Shown: piece after piece, positions 55,455 through 64,000 of the stretch
Numbering within the stretch: position 1 is the stretch's first letter
Layout: every line of letters starts with the position of its first letter
DNA from: an uncultured Robinsoniella sp.
Lineage (GTDB): Bacteria > Bacillota > Clostridia > Lachnospirales > Lachnospiraceae
Reading direction: 5' to 3'
Assembly: GCA_900539655.1 (NCBI GenBank)
Contig: UQCR01000012.1
Location: forward strand, 25,901-89,900
Length of the DNA stretch: 64,000 nucleotides
Notes under the pieces: generated by a model
What the model was told of the DNA's origin: nothing
What the model saw: only the letters and a program-made list of their open reading frames with translations
The model's database searches: none
Position numbers and translations under genes: made by a program

Positions 55455-56750
55455 TTACTTGGCAATTGCCTGAAATGCCTGATCTAAATCATAAATAATA
55501 TCATCAATGTGTTCCGTACCGATGGATAACCGGATTGTATTTGGTTTGATGCCTGAGCCTGCAAGCTCTTCTTCTGTCATCTGGGAATGTGTGGTGCTTG
55601 CAGGATGTATTACTAATGATTTTACATCCGCTACATTGGCAAGTAAAGAGAAAATTTCCAGATGATCTATAAATTCCTGTGCTTGTGCGGATCCGCCCTT
55701 GATTTCAAAGGTAAAGATCGAAGCCCCTCCCTTAGGGAAGTAACGCTGGTACAGCTCATGGTAAGGGCTGTCGGAAAGCGCCGGATGATTTACTTTTTCT
55801 ACCTGAGGATGTTTGCTTAAATAATCTACCACCTTCAGGGCATTTTCCACATGACGTTCTACACGCAGTGACAAGGTCTCCAATCCCTGTAAAAAGATAA
55901 ATGCATGTATCGGGGAAAGTGTGGCTCCTGTGTCACGCAGTAAAATTGCACGGATCTTGGTTACAAATGCTGCCGGACCAACTACTTTCGTAAAGCTTAC
56001 CCCATGGTAACTTGGATTTGGTTCGGTAAGTGACGGGAACTTTCCGGATGCTTCCCAGTCAAATTTTCCGCTGTCAACAATCACTCCTCCGATTGTTGTT
56101 CCATGTCCACCAATAAACTTTGTCGCAGAATGTACCACGATATCTGCTCCCAGATCAATGGGGCGTACCAAATAAGGTGTTGCAAATGTACTGTCAACCA
56201 CCAATGGTATTTTATGCGCGTGGGCAATTGCTGCTACCTTTTCAATATCTATAAGGCTTGCATTGGGATTGCCGATTGTCTCTATAAATACTGCTTTCGT
56301 ATTTTCCTGAATCGCCGCTTCGAAGCTGCCTTCTACATCAGGGTCTACAAATGTTGCAGTGATTCCGTATTCCGGAAGAGTATGCTCCAAAAGGTTATAA
56401 GTTCCGCCGTATATTGTCTTGGCTGCTACGATGTGATCGCCTGCATGTGCCAGATTCTGAAATGTATATGTAATGGCTGCTGCTCCGGAAGCGACTGCAA
56501 GTGCTGCCACGCCTCCTTCCAGCGCTGCTATACGCTGTTCAAAAATGTCTTGTGTGGTGTTCGTAAGCCTTCCATAGATATTTCCTGAATCTGTAAGGTT
56601 AAATCGTGCTGCGGCATGTGCGCAGTTTTTGAAAACATAAGAAGATGTCTGATAGATTGGTACTGCTCTTGCATCCGTCACCGGATCCGGGTTTTCCTGT
56701 CCTACATGTAATTGAAGGGTCTCAAACTTTAATTCTCTCTTTTCACTCAT
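55455..56750 (-). CDS. metY: O-acetylhomoserine sulfhydrylase
   Basis: 431 residues from MSEKRELKFETLQLHVGQEN after GAGGAGAAATATT. Features of the Cys/Met PLP family are ALASG-type VASGAAAITYTFQNLAHAGD, VVDSTFATPYLVRPIDLGAD and the PLP Lys in VVHSATKFIGGHG. The length and the CAHAAARFNLTDSGNIYGRL segment point to MetY rather than MetB. It makes homocysteine from O-acetylhomoserine and sulfide, or takes part in sulfur recycling. Confidence 0.92.
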   Translation of the reverse strand: MSEKRELKFETLQLHVGQENPDPVTDARAVPIYQTSSYVFKNCAHAAARFNLTDSGNIYGRLTNTTQDIFEQRIAALEGGVAALAVASGAAAITYTFQNLAHAGDHIVAAKTIYGGTYNLLEHTLPEYGITATFVDPDVEGSFEAAIQENTKAVFIETIGNPNASLIDIEKVAAIAHAHKIPLVVDSTFATPYLVRPIDLGADIVVHSATKFIGGHGTTIGGVIVDSGKFDWEASGKFPSLTEPNPSYHGVSFTKVVGPAAFVTKIRAILLRDTGATLSPIHAFIFLQGLETLSLRVERHVENALKVVDYLSKHPQVEKVNHPALSDSPYHELYQRYFPKGGASIFTFEIKGGSAQAQEFIDHLEIFSLLANVADVKSLVIHPASTTHSQMTEEELAGSGIKPNTIRLSIGTEHIDDIIYDLDQAFQAIAK

Positions 56751-56863
56751 AATATTTCTCCTCACTTTTCACTATATTCTCATTGTCTAACGAGTTATGC
56801 AGCTGCTTATATGCTGCAGCACGTGGTTATCACCACTTTATTTTCATACTGTGCTTCTGAAGC

Positions 56864-56902
56864 ACTTAGTATTCCAATTAATATTATTAACTAAGTAGGA
56901 AT
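56864..56902. promoter_or_regulatory. Candidate Rrf2/CymR operator before metY
   Basis: Interleaved inverted repeats ACTTAGT (56864-56870) / ACTAAGT (56890-56896) and ATTCC (56871-56875) / GGAAT (56898-56902). They lie between the CymR-like gene and metY. ATTCC/GGAAT half sites are characteristic of Rrf2-family sulfur regulators. The metY leader also contains small hairpins but no SAM or T-box riboswitch that I can recognise. Confidence 0.45.
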
Positions 56903-56936
56903 TATCTTTGAAAGAATAATACGCATCCTATATTTA

Positions 56937-57380
56937 TTAAATATAGTACATATATTCTTCTTCCCCATTTAATTTCTGATATTCTTCTACCAAATCAGCC
57001 AGCGTTGTGCTTTCCAGATAGTGGTTAACCTGCCGGTTGATCTTTTCCCATACCAGTTCGTTAATCGCCTTTTGCACTTTGTCCTGCTGTTCTTCCGGCG
57101 CCACTTCGTCTATAATGCTGAACTTACCCTCCAGCGCTGTCAAAATATCAGACACCTGCATTTCTTCCGGCTTTACAGCAAGCATATATCCGCCCTGAGG
57201 CCCTTTGATGCTTTTTACTAATCCGGCTTTTCTAAGTGTTGCAAAAACCTGTTCCAGATAATTCACGGATATTTTCTGCCTGTTGGCTACACTTGCCAGC
57301 GATACCGCTTCACTTGTAGAATGCGATGCTAAATCAACCAGTGCCCGCAGGCCATATCTCCCTTTTGTTGAGATTTTCAT
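56937..57380 (-). CDS. Rrf2-family regulator, CymR-like
   Basis: 147 residues. The winged helix is MKISTKGRYGLRALVDLASH, then VASLANRQKIS-like VSLASVANRQKISVNYLEQV and GLVKSIKGPQGGYMLA. There are no cysteines, so it cannot bind an Fe-S cluster as IscR does. With metY and cysK downstream it fits CymR, which represses sulfur genes and forms a complex with CysK. Confidence 0.85.
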   Translation of the reverse strand: MKISTKGRYGLRALVDLASHSTSEAVSLASVANRQKISVNYLEQVFATLRKAGLVKSIKGPQGGYMLAVKPEEMQVSDILTALEGKFSIIDEVAPEEQQDKVQKAINELVWEKINRQVNHYLESTTLADLVEEYQKLNGEEEYMYYI

Positions 57381-57486
57381 TTCATCACCTTTTCTTATTT
57401 ATTTCCTACCAAACCGATATATTAAATAATATATTTATGTTATACAGGATAATAATGTAAATGTCAATACCTAATTTTAAAAAAAG

Positions 57487-57521
57487 GAAAAAAATAGAGC
57501 TGCATCATATCCTGCAGCTCT
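57487..57521 (-). terminator. Terminator after the cysteine-bearing Rrf2 gene
   Basis: On the minus strand AGAGCTGCA, 8-nt loop, TGCAGCTCT, then ATTTTTTTT. Confidence 0.8.
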
Positions 57522-57592
57522 AATCGTATTATCTAACTACCAATGATAACCAGGAAATTCATCCCTGGATGAAACAACAGAATCTGTACCCG

Positions 57593-58006
57593 TTAATTTG
57601 CTCTTTTCAGCAGATCTTCCAGCCTGGTCTCTTTTGCGGCATCCTTAATCAGCTCCCACATTTGGTTCCAGACACGCCTGGTGGGACATTTATTACATTC
57701 TATTCCACAATCAGTTGACTTAATCAGGCATTCCACAGGTGCCAGGTTCCCTTCCACGGCAGTCAGGATATCATAGACCATAATTTCACCTGCCGGTTTC
57801 GCCAGGCAATATCCGCCTCTTGCACCTCGGGTACTGCTTACCAGGTCTGCTTTTTTCAGCATACTGATGATGCGCTCCAGATATTTTTCTGAAAGATTTC
57901 TCCTGCCGGCAATATTCTTAATACTTTCCAAATGCTCTGCATCAGAATGTATCGCCAGATCCACCGCTATTTCTAAGGCATATATGCCTTTCGTAGATAT
58001 CTTCAT
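57593..58006 (-). CDS. Rrf2-family regulator with cysteine cluster (IscR-like)
   Basis: 137 residues. The winged helix is MKISTKGIYALEIAVDLAIH, then NLSEKYLERIISMLKKADL and STRGARGGYCLA. Residues about 90-106 contain four cysteines in ECLIKSTDCGIECNKC, the place where IscR and related Rrf2 proteins hold an Fe-S cluster. It overlaps the membrane-protein gene upstream by 4 bp. It may report iron-sulfur or redox state to genes yet to be found. It differs from the cysteine-free neighbour at 56937. Confidence 0.85.
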   Translation of the reverse strand: MKISTKGIYALEIAVDLAIHSDAEHLESIKNIAGRRNLSEKYLERIISMLKKADLVSSTRGARGGYCLAKPAGEIMVYDILTAVEGNLAPVECLIKSTDCGIECNKCPTRRVWNQMWELIKDAAKETRLEDLLKRAN

Positions 58007-58470
58007 CGGCGGCCCCTGCCCTTAACCAGTGCTATAACAAGCACGATTACTACAATAGGAATGAAAAATCTGGAGAGAATCGCAATTGCGGAACCCAGAA
58101 TACTGAGTATGACTACAAGTATGACAACGACTCCTGTAATAATCAGCCACTTTGGTACCCCTGTCTGAAGATTAAAAGAACGGAAACTGCTTTCCGGGCG
58201 CCTGTTATCATTCTCATCCTGCTGATAAGAAGATCCCTGCCCCTGACTCTGATAGCCTGCTCCATTGGCTTTATTGCTGGTTTCAATAATTGTTCTTGCA
58301 ATCAAAAACGGACTTCCGATCTCATTTAAAATCTGGGACTCTGATTTTCCGTTCTCCACTGCATCTCTGATATATTCATCATAATACCGGATATTCTCTT
58401 CCACTTCCCGTGAACTGATTGCTCCCGATAACTGTGAACGCAAAGTATTCAAAAACTCTTGTCTATTCAT
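58003..58470 (-). CDS. HAAS/DUF1700-like membrane protein
   Basis: 155 residues. The N-terminal helical segment MNRQEFLNTLRSQLSGAISS, then VEENIRYYDEYIRDAVENGK and SESQILNEIGSPFLIARTI, matches the HAAS/DUF1700 domain. A Gln/Asn/Ser-rich linker and one or two membrane helices follow (WLIITGVVVILVVILSILGS). HAAS proteins are usually tied to PadR-type regulators; here it is coupled to an Rrf2 regulator, which is unusual. The role is unknown. Confidence 0.75.
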   Translation of the reverse strand: MNRQEFLNTLRSQLSGAISSREVEENIRYYDEYIRDAVENGKSESQILNEIGSPFLIARTIIETSNKANGAGYQSQGQGSSYQQDENDNRRPESSFRSFNLQTGVPKWLIITGVVVILVVILSILGSAIAILSRFFIPIVVIVLVIALVKGRGRR

Positions 58471-58627
58471 CTTCGAATGTAAATCCTTTCTGCAGGCAGA
58501 AACTGCCTCATTACAAAATTATTAGTATACCCACACCTGACAGCATAATCTGTCGTAATTGCTGACATTATAGCATAGGTTTCTACTATTTTACAAGGCA
58601 TTCTCCGCAAAAGTTATCAGAAGCTTA

Positions 58628-59575
58628 TCAGAACGGACTGTTTTTATCATCTTCAAATAATTCTGTGCTGTAATAGCGTTCTCCCGTGTCCGGAAGTATG
58701 GTAACTACTCTTTTTCCCGGTCCCAGTTTTTTAGCAAGGCGCATAGCCGCCGCTACATTGGACCCGCTTGAAATTCCGCATAACAGCCCTTCTTCTCTGG
58801 CAAGGCGTTTTGATACATCCAGTGCTTCTTCATCCGTTACAATGCAGATATCCTCATAGATATCCATATTCAGATTTTCCGGAATCAGCCCGTCGCCAAT
58901 TCCCATCTGCAAGTGTGTCCCGATGCTTCCGCCTGATAAAATTGCTGCATGTTCCGGCTCTACCGCCCAGATTACGATATCCGGGTTCTGCCGTTTTAAT
59001 ACTTCTCCTATACCCGAAAGGGTACCTCCCGTCCCCACACCGGAACAGAAGCCATGGATTGGCCCTTCTACCTGTTCCAGTATTTCCACACCTGTATGGT
59101 ATTTATGCACCAAAGGATTATCCGGATTCACAAATTGCTGGGGAATATAGGCATTGGGATCTTCTGCTCCAATACGAAGCGCCGTCTGGAGGCACTCTTC
59201 GATACAGGCCCCGATGTCTCCCTCATCATGTACCAGTATTACTTCCGCCCCATACTGGGTCACCAGTTTTCTGCGCTCTTCACTCACAGAATCGGGCATC
59301 ACTATTTTTACCTTATATCCTTTTACAGCCCCAACTAACGCCAGTCCAATCCCCTGGTTTCCACTGGTGGGTTCAACAATTACTGAATTCTTATGCAGCT
59401 TTCCTTTTTTCTCTGCCTCAGCAATCATGTTATACGCAGTTCTGGTTTTAACGGAGCCTCCGATGTTTACACCTTCGTATTTCACCAGAATCTCAGCGCT
59501 GTCCGGCTGGGACAGCTTGTTTAATCGAACCATGGGTGTATGCCCGATTGCTTCCAATACATTATTATAGATCAT
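58628..59575 (-). CDS. Divergent cysteine-synthase-like PLP enzyme
   Basis: 315 residues, AAGGAAGCCGCAGAAA ribosome site. It has the overall CysK fold: PLP Lys in GGSVKTRTAYNM, GVGTGGTLSGIG and PDTGERYYSTELF. Two positions differ from classical CysK: the Asn loop reads SGNQGIG rather than SGNTGIG, and KDR after the lysine is KTR. These may shift the acceptor or donor, for example to other beta-substituted alanines. It is a separate unit from the cysK at 54479. Confidence 0.8.
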   Translation of the reverse strand: MIYNNVLEAIGHTPMVRLNKLSQPDSAEILVKYEGVNIGGSVKTRTAYNMIAEAEKKGKLHKNSVIVEPTSGNQGIGLALVGAVKGYKVKIVMPDSVSEERRKLVTQYGAEVILVHDEGDIGACIEECLQTALRIGAEDPNAYIPQQFVNPDNPLVHKYHTGVEILEQVEGPIHGFCSGVGTGGTLSGIGEVLKRQNPDIVIWAVEPEHAAILSGGSIGTHLQMGIGDGLIPENLNMDIYEDICIVTDEEALDVSKRLAREEGLLCGISSGSNVAAAMRLAKKLGPGKRVVTILPDTGERYYSTELFEDDKNSPF

Positions 59576-59792
59576 TTTCTGCGGCTTCCTTTCAACTCAA
59601 GATTTTACGACTTATTCAACTGGCATAATGTTCGATACTGGAATATATGCCGATTAATATTATGATAATCTGAAAAGTCCTCTTTTAGACCTGATATTTT
59701 CTAATAGGAAGTATAGCATAGACCTTCTGGATTAGCAATACACACCGCTCTGCCATCCGACATTTTTCTTACCGCTTTTCCAATATATATTC

Positions 59793-60110
59793 TCACTCAT
59801 TCCCATAAACCATAACCCACTTATTCTTCTCCTGAAAAAAGATCAGCTTCACACCTTTCTGTATTCCCTCTACCTCCATTTCACATTGATACTCCATGGA
59901 TGAAACGCCCGCAAAATTCTTCTGTTCCGAACATAGTACACGAATGCTGCCAATCGTATGTATTTCTCCTTCTTCATCCTGGTATTTCACTAATCTGGGT
60001 ATACTGATCCCCGTTCTGGTAAACCAGCAGTAGCAGGCTATTTCTATCTGCCTGCCTCTTATTCTTCCTGCATCCGGTGCATTCATATTCATCCCCGTGC
60101 CAAACGCCAT
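59793..60110 (-). CDS. Hypothetical protein
   Basis: 105 residues, TGTAAGGAGGACTAATT ribosome site. It looks beta-rich in the second half (ITSIRVL-like HTIGSIRVLCSEQK; VEGIQKGVKLIFFQEKNKW). Two cysteines lie in IACYCWFTRTG. No signal peptide, membrane segment or family is recognised. It is monocistronic. Confidence 0.6.
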   Translation of the reverse strand: MAFGTGMNMNAPDAGRIRGRQIEIACYCWFTRTGISIPRLVKYQDEEGEIHTIGSIRVLCSEQKNFAGVSSMEYQCEMEVEGIQKGVKLIFFQEKNKWVMVYGNE

Positions 60111-60380
60111 AATTAGTCCTCCTTACAATTTCCGAACATTTGTTCTGTTTTTACATATTATAGCAGAGTCTGCCATTTATTTAAACTAGCAATAAAAGGA
60201 AAACCTAAGCGGCTGCCCCAATGAACTTTACATATTTACCTTGTAATGTTATATATTCTTCTCACCGATTTTTCATATAATAATCACATTTTTGGTATAT
60301 AATAAACAATCAAAGCATATCTGGAAAACAACCTGCAGCAGGCATGATTTTTCAGATATGCCCAAAAGGAGGTGTGTAAA

Positions 60381-60944
60381 TTGGAACTTTTATTTCAGAA
60401 TGAAACATCCTATGATGATGAATTCGAAACCTTATATTATGAAACCCTGTTGGAACATTATACTCCCGCTTACAAGGCAGTGAAACGTTACCAGCTCTGG
60501 GGCATTGGTTTCCTGCTGGTGAGTGTTCTGGCATTAAGCCAGGCACCTCGTCTGCGGAGCTGGGGCCTGGGTGCGGCAGGTATGGGTACGCTGGTTCTTG
60601 GTATTATCTTAATTTATTATGCCAGAGACTTTTTTAAGAGATCCTTTGTAAGGAATCTTCGTAAGTCCAAACAAGATTGTCTCTGTGGGAAAAAGATGAC
60701 CTTTCAGATTACCCCAAGTGCACTCACCCAGATCGCTCCCGAAGAAACGACGGTGGTGGACTGGTCCGGCATTAAAAGCTGGACATTGATCCATAACTAT
60801 TATTTTCTGGAACACGGCGACAAATATCTGGCTCTGGGGAAAAATAACTTTACAATCGGCACTGCTGAACATTTTCAAATCTTCCTGGACAATAAGTTTA
60901 AGAAAAACCAGCCTGATCTGAGAAATTGTTCATTTTCCCAATAA
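60381..60944 (+). CDS. YcxB-like membrane protein
   Basis: 187 residues, starting at TTG (MELLFQNETSYDDEF) with AAAGGAGG eight bases upstream; a GTG three codons earlier overlaps the ribosome site. Two membrane helices (QLWGIGFLLVSVLALSQA and LGAAGMGTLVLGIILIYYA) precede a cytoplasmic PH-like domain (TFQITPSALTQIAPEETTVV; FTIGTAEHFQIFLDNKF). This matches the YcxB C-terminal-domain family of unknown function. It converges on the GGDEF-EAL gene. Confidence 0.7.
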   Translation: MELLFQNETSYDDEFETLYYETLLEHYTPAYKAVKRYQLWGIGFLLVSVLALSQAPRLRSWGLGAAGMGTLVLGIILIYYARDFFKRSFVRNLRKSKQDCLCGKKMTFQITPSALTQIAPEETTVVDWSGIKSWTLIHNYYFLEHGDKYLALGKNNFTIGTAEHFQIFLDNKFKKNQPDLRNCSFSQ

Positions 60945-60949
60945 AATGA

Positions 60950-61016
60950 GATCGCTGCAGAATCATTTCCATACCAGAGCTATTACATCTGGCAGGAATC
61001 TGATTCTGCAGCGATC
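60950..61016. terminator. Long bidirectional hairpin between convergent genes
   Basis: GATCGCTGCAGAATCA (60950-60965) pairs perfectly over 16 bp with TGATTCTGCAGCGATC (61001-61016). Inner CCAGA/TCTGG pairs shorten the loop. T runs flank both sides, so it terminates both transcripts. Confidence 0.8.
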
Positions 61017-61033
61017 CCATTTTTATTTACTGA

Positions 61034-63988
61034 TTAAAACTGATCTTCGAATTCTTGCTCCGGTATTGGCCGGCTTATGAGATATCCCTGGATATAATCG
61101 CATCCGAATTTTCTCAGCAGCTGCAATTGCTCCTCTGTCTCCACACCTTCCGCCACAACCTTCATATTCAATGCCCTAGCCATGGAGATAATACTGGATA
61201 TTATGGTCTGATGCCTGGGCTCCTTAAGATTTTCATTGCGGAAGAACATCATATCCAGCTTTAGGATATCCACAGTAATATCTTTTAGCAGGTTCAGGGA
61301 CGAATATCCGGAACCAAAGTCATCCATAGAGAAGAAAAATCCGCTTACGCGCATGGTACGCATAACCATCTCCAGCAACTCTGCGTTCTCCACCAGCACA
61401 GATTCCGTACATTCCAATTCCAACAGGCCGTTTGGTATATTATACTTTTCCTTTAACCGGATGTAATGTTTGGAAAAGTCCCGCTGAAATACACTGATTC
61501 TGGAGACATTGACGGATATTTTAATAGGCTCCCGGCCCTCATCCAGCCACTTGCGCAGAAAACGGCAGGCTTCCTCGAACATATAGCTGTCCAGGTCAAT
61601 GATAAACCCATTCTTTTCGAACAGCGGGATGAAGCGGTTAGGAGGAACCACACCATAGCCTGGACGTATCCATCTTGCCAGAGTCTCTGCCCCGGTTACC
61701 CGGATACCATCCTGAATCTCAGCAATCGGCTGGAAATAAGCGCAGAACTCCCGATTCTCCAACGCCTTGTACATGGCAGCCTCCATCTCTTTTTCCGATA
61801 AAATCTGCCGGCGCATATCTTCTGTATAGACTGCATACCTGCTGCCCTCCAATACCTTCACACTTTTTTGTGCAAGGTTGGCACAATCTATCATATCCTC
61901 AATCCCATTTCTTTTTCCATGGATTTCCACGAGATAGATACCCGCCACCATTTCCAGCCGCAGCTTTTTCCCCGCCAGACCTTTAAACTTAGCCAGCAGA
62001 CCCGCATTTTTCTGAAACCGCTGTTCCAGCTCTTCGATGCTGTCATACCATAGCAGGGATACAAAGTGATCTGCTGACACCCTGGCGAATATTTCTCCCT
62101 CACGCTGTTCACGGCTGCTGATCTTTGCCCAATACTGCAGTACCTGGTCCCCGAAATCGTAGCCATAGACATTGTTCACCAACTTGAAATTCCGAAGATC
62201 ACAATACCACAACGCATATTTCTTTTCATTTCTGTTTTCCAGAATTTTTCTTGCCTCTATCTTAAATCTACTGAAATTAGAACAGCCTGTCAAATCATCA
62301 TACTCTGCCCTGTATTCTAATTCCCTCCTGTTTCTGGTAGCTTCATCCACATCCGTAATAGTAAACAGAGAGCGGATGATAGAACCGTCTTCTGACCTTA
62401 AAACCGTTAGAACTATATGGCACCACATAAACTGTCCGTCTGTTTTTTTCAACCGCACCGTAGCACCTGCATTCATTGCTCCGCCCATCACTTTTCTGGA
62501 GATCCCCCTTGCCTCCTGCCAGTCATTGGGGTGAACATCATCCTGAGTGATAAAACGCTGATTACCGTTAACTCCAACATTTTTGATAAATGTAAATTGT
62601 TTTGCCGGCGGTGATGCGTAGTAACTGTCATTCTCTCTGTCATATTCCAGTAATATTGTCCCGGATAATTCCATAATCCTGCGGTAGCATTCATCCTCAA
62701 TCTGTCTGCGCAGCTGTATCTGAAGTGTCCGGTTCTCTTCCTCTCGGACTTTTCTGGCATGTATATCCTGTATCAGACAAAGATACACCTCATCCCCATT
62801 ATCGTTGTCCATGCGAACCAGTGAAAAGCTTTCCCATTTATAATTTTCAGCTTTATAATTTTCAGCATTTACGCCTGTACGAAATTCCCCGTAAACAGAA
62901 GAATTCCCCTCCTGTATTGCTTTTCTCACCAGCTCCCAGTTGGTAAACTGTTTAAAGCGCACCCCATCTTCGCTGCAGATCCTGTTTCTGGCTATGGCAT
63001 CCAGTTCTTCTGTCAGATTCCCAATCTCCCATTTCTGCTCTTTGCCTTCGCTCTCATTCAGCATTCGCCTGTAGTAATTTTTTGTAACATTCATCACTGC
63101 AATGTCACTAAATATACGGTAGAGTGAATTTAAATAATGGTTAATTAGATCCTTTTCATCCAGGTGCTTTGGCATGCCAAACTCAGTCCGGTACTCTTCA
63201 TTATCCGTTATTTTATAATCCGCACCTTTATATTCCTGTCCAGATGATTCCATGCCTGCTGCGGGTTGCGCTTCCTCTTTGCACCTGTTCCGGTCTCTTT
63301 TTTTCTGCTCCATTCCCTGCTGATAAAATACAAACTGATTGCGCCCAAGCTCCTTGGCGGTATAAAGCGCAGCATCGGCGCGCATATAGAGCTCGTCAAA
63401 ACTGGTTCCATCCTTTGGATACACAGCCACTCCCATACTGCCGGACACACAGATATCCTCTTCATAATGCCGTGAAAGCTGCGCAATGATACTTCCCAGC
63501 TTCTGTTCCAGAAGGGTATTTAACGGAATATCCCTTAAACACATTACGAATTCGTCTCCACCCAGACGCCCCACAATATCATTGATACGGACGGAAGTTT
63601 TTAATATATTAGATATTTCTCTTAAGACCCGGTCTCCAAACTGATGTCCCATCTGATCGTTCAAAGACTTAAAAAAATCAATATCCACCATAATGAAGAT
63701 GTGCCTGCTGGACAACGGACTGTGTTCCAGAAGCATGGATACTTCCTCAATAACCGTTCCCCGGTTCAGCAGTCCTGTGAGAGGATCAATCTGAGAACGG
63801 TTTTCCAGTTCCAGGCTTCTTCTTTTTTCTTTGTCAATATTTCTGATCAGGATCATCGCCCTGACTTCGTCCTGACCGGCATCCGTAAGGAGAAAGACAG
63901 AGCTCTCAGTCCATACAGGATCACCCTGAGAATCCAGGACTCTGCATTCCATCTTCAGGCTGCAGTCCTTTTTATAGTACTTATCCAC
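61034..63988 (-). CDS. GGDEF-PAS-GGDEF-EAL cyclic-di-GMP protein (start outside window)
   Basis: 984 residues are visible and the frame continues past base 64,000, so the N-terminus is missing. The order is: a PAS end; GGDEF with intact RLGGDEFVMC (about 144, likely active cyclase); a charged linker and two PAS-like regions (about 300-560); a degenerate GGDEF (RVSADHFVSLL, about 630); and EAL (from about 750). EAL residues are mostly present: AETLARW (motif ETL), KISVNVSR, LELECTES, SMDDFGSGYSS, DILKLDMMF and VVAEGVETEEQ. It probably both makes and degrades cyclic-di-GMP, controlled by its sensory domains. Confidence 0.88.
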   Translation of the reverse strand: MDKYYKKDCSLKMECRVLDSQGDPVWTESSVFLLTDAGQDEVRAMILIRNIDKEKRRSLELENRSQIDPLTGLLNRGTVIEEVSMLLEHSPLSSRHIFIMVDIDFFKSLNDQMGHQFGDRVLREISNILKTSVRINDIVGRLGGDEFVMCLRDIPLNTLLEQKLGSIIAQLSRHYEEDICVSGSMGVAVYPKDGTSFDELYMRADAALYTAKELGRNQFVFYQQGMEQKKRDRNRCKEEAQPAAGMESSGQEYKGADYKITDNEEYRTEFGMPKHLDEKDLINHYLNSLYRIFSDIAVMNVTKNYYRRMLNESEGKEQKWEIGNLTEELDAIARNRICSEDGVRFKQFTNWELVRKAIQEGNSSVYGEFRTGVNAENYKAENYKWESFSLVRMDNDNGDEVYLCLIQDIHARKVREEENRTLQIQLRRQIEDECYRRIMELSGTILLEYDRENDSYYASPPAKQFTFIKNVGVNGNQRFITQDDVHPNDWQEARGISRKVMGGAMNAGATVRLKKTDGQFMWCHIVLTVLRSEDGSIIRSLFTITDVDEATRNRRELEYRAEYDDLTGCSNFSRFKIEARKILENRNEKKYALWYCDLRNFKLVNNVYGYDFGDQVLQYWAKISSREQREGEIFARVSADHFVSLLWYDSIEELEQRFQKNAGLLAKFKGLAGKKLRLEMVAGIYLVEIHGKRNGIEDMIDCANLAQKSVKVLEGSRYAVYTEDMRRQILSEKEMEAAMYKALENREFCAYFQPIAEIQDGIRVTGAETLARWIRPGYGVVPPNRFIPLFEKNGFIIDLDSYMFEEACRFLRKWLDEGREPIKISVNVSRISVFQRDFSKHYIRLKEKYNIPNGLLELECTESVLVENAELLEMVMRTMRVSGFFFSMDDFGSGYSSLNLLKDITVDILKLDMMFFRNENLKEPRHQTIISSIISMARALNMKVVAEGVETEEQLQLLRKFGCDYIQGYLISRPIPEQEFEDQF

Positions 63989-64000
63989 CAGATCGGAAGA

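Noticed and set aside
56751..56936. Possible SAM or T-box riboswitch before metY
   Set aside because: Small hairpins are present, but none of the conserved core sequences of SAM-I, SAM-II or T-box leaders is seen. A protein-bound operator explains the region better.
58768..59451. 227-residue plus-strand frame
   Set aside because: It is antisense to the second cysteine-synthase-like gene. Its Pro/Arg/Leu-rich composition is typical of shadow frames.

Overview
The window looks like a chromosome segment of a gut-type low-GC Firmicute, most likely a Lachnospiraceae (Clostridia) species. This rests on AGGAGG-type ribosome sites before nearly every gene, TTGACA/TATAAT promoters with 17-bp spacers, YesM/YesN-type two-component genes beside a sugar ABC transporter, Lpl-type oligosaccharide importers next to glycosidases, and tRNA genes without encoded CCA. 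The exact species cannot be read from the sequence.

Bases 1-12,379 are the right part of an integrated prophage whose left part lies outside the window. A leftward early operon (8,281 down to 451) carries many small proteins, a Sak/DUF1071 single-strand annealing protein, an HNH nuclease, a Holliday-junction-resolvase-like protein, a replisome organizer whose gene holds five 11-bp iterons (a likely phage origin), a helicase loader, a LexA-type winged-helix protein and YopX. A rightward immunity region holds a Cro-like gene facing four small XRE-type repressors arranged as a duplicated two-gene cassette (A-B-A'-B') with exchanged N-terminal DNA-binding domains. A zinc-ribbon protein and a tyrosine integrase follow. 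The element ends at a tRNA 3' fragment, followed by that tRNA's terminator.

Bases 12,400-26,600 are host genes. They include a candidate small RNA with C-rich loops, glycerol dehydrogenase, a DMT transporter, a broken PatB/MalY fragment, and a sugar ABC importer facing a YesM/YesN two-component pair with an M20 amidohydrolase. A 190-bp inverted-repeat element follows, then a P-loop protein with a GntR/LacI-hybrid repressor, and endonuclease IV.

Bases 26,600-46,420 form a Gram-positive polysaccharide utilization locus. A LacI-type regulator faces a leftward operon: LplB/LplC-type permeases, a binding lipoprotein, and five signal-less glycosidases (GH29, GH20, GH2 beta-mannosidase, GH18, GH29). 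A separately promoted 1,926-residue exported protein with GH123-like and sialidase-like modules follows. The enzyme set matches the linkages of a fucosylated N-glycan core, which suggests import and cytoplasmic dismantling of host glycans.

Bases 46,420-64,000 are housekeeping: a candidate small RNA, a six-gene tRNA cluster (Pro, Gly, Arg, His, Gln, Lys), two YfcE phosphoesterases, an XTP/dITP pyrophosphatase, a papain-like exported protease, an RNA methyltransferase, a rhodanese, an Asn/Ser-rich protein and a two-part ThrE-type exporter. A sulfur-assimilation block follows (cysK, metY, a CymR-like regulator, a cysteine-bearing Rrf2 regulator, and a divergent second cysteine-synthase-like protein). 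The window ends inside a GGDEF-EAL signalling protein.
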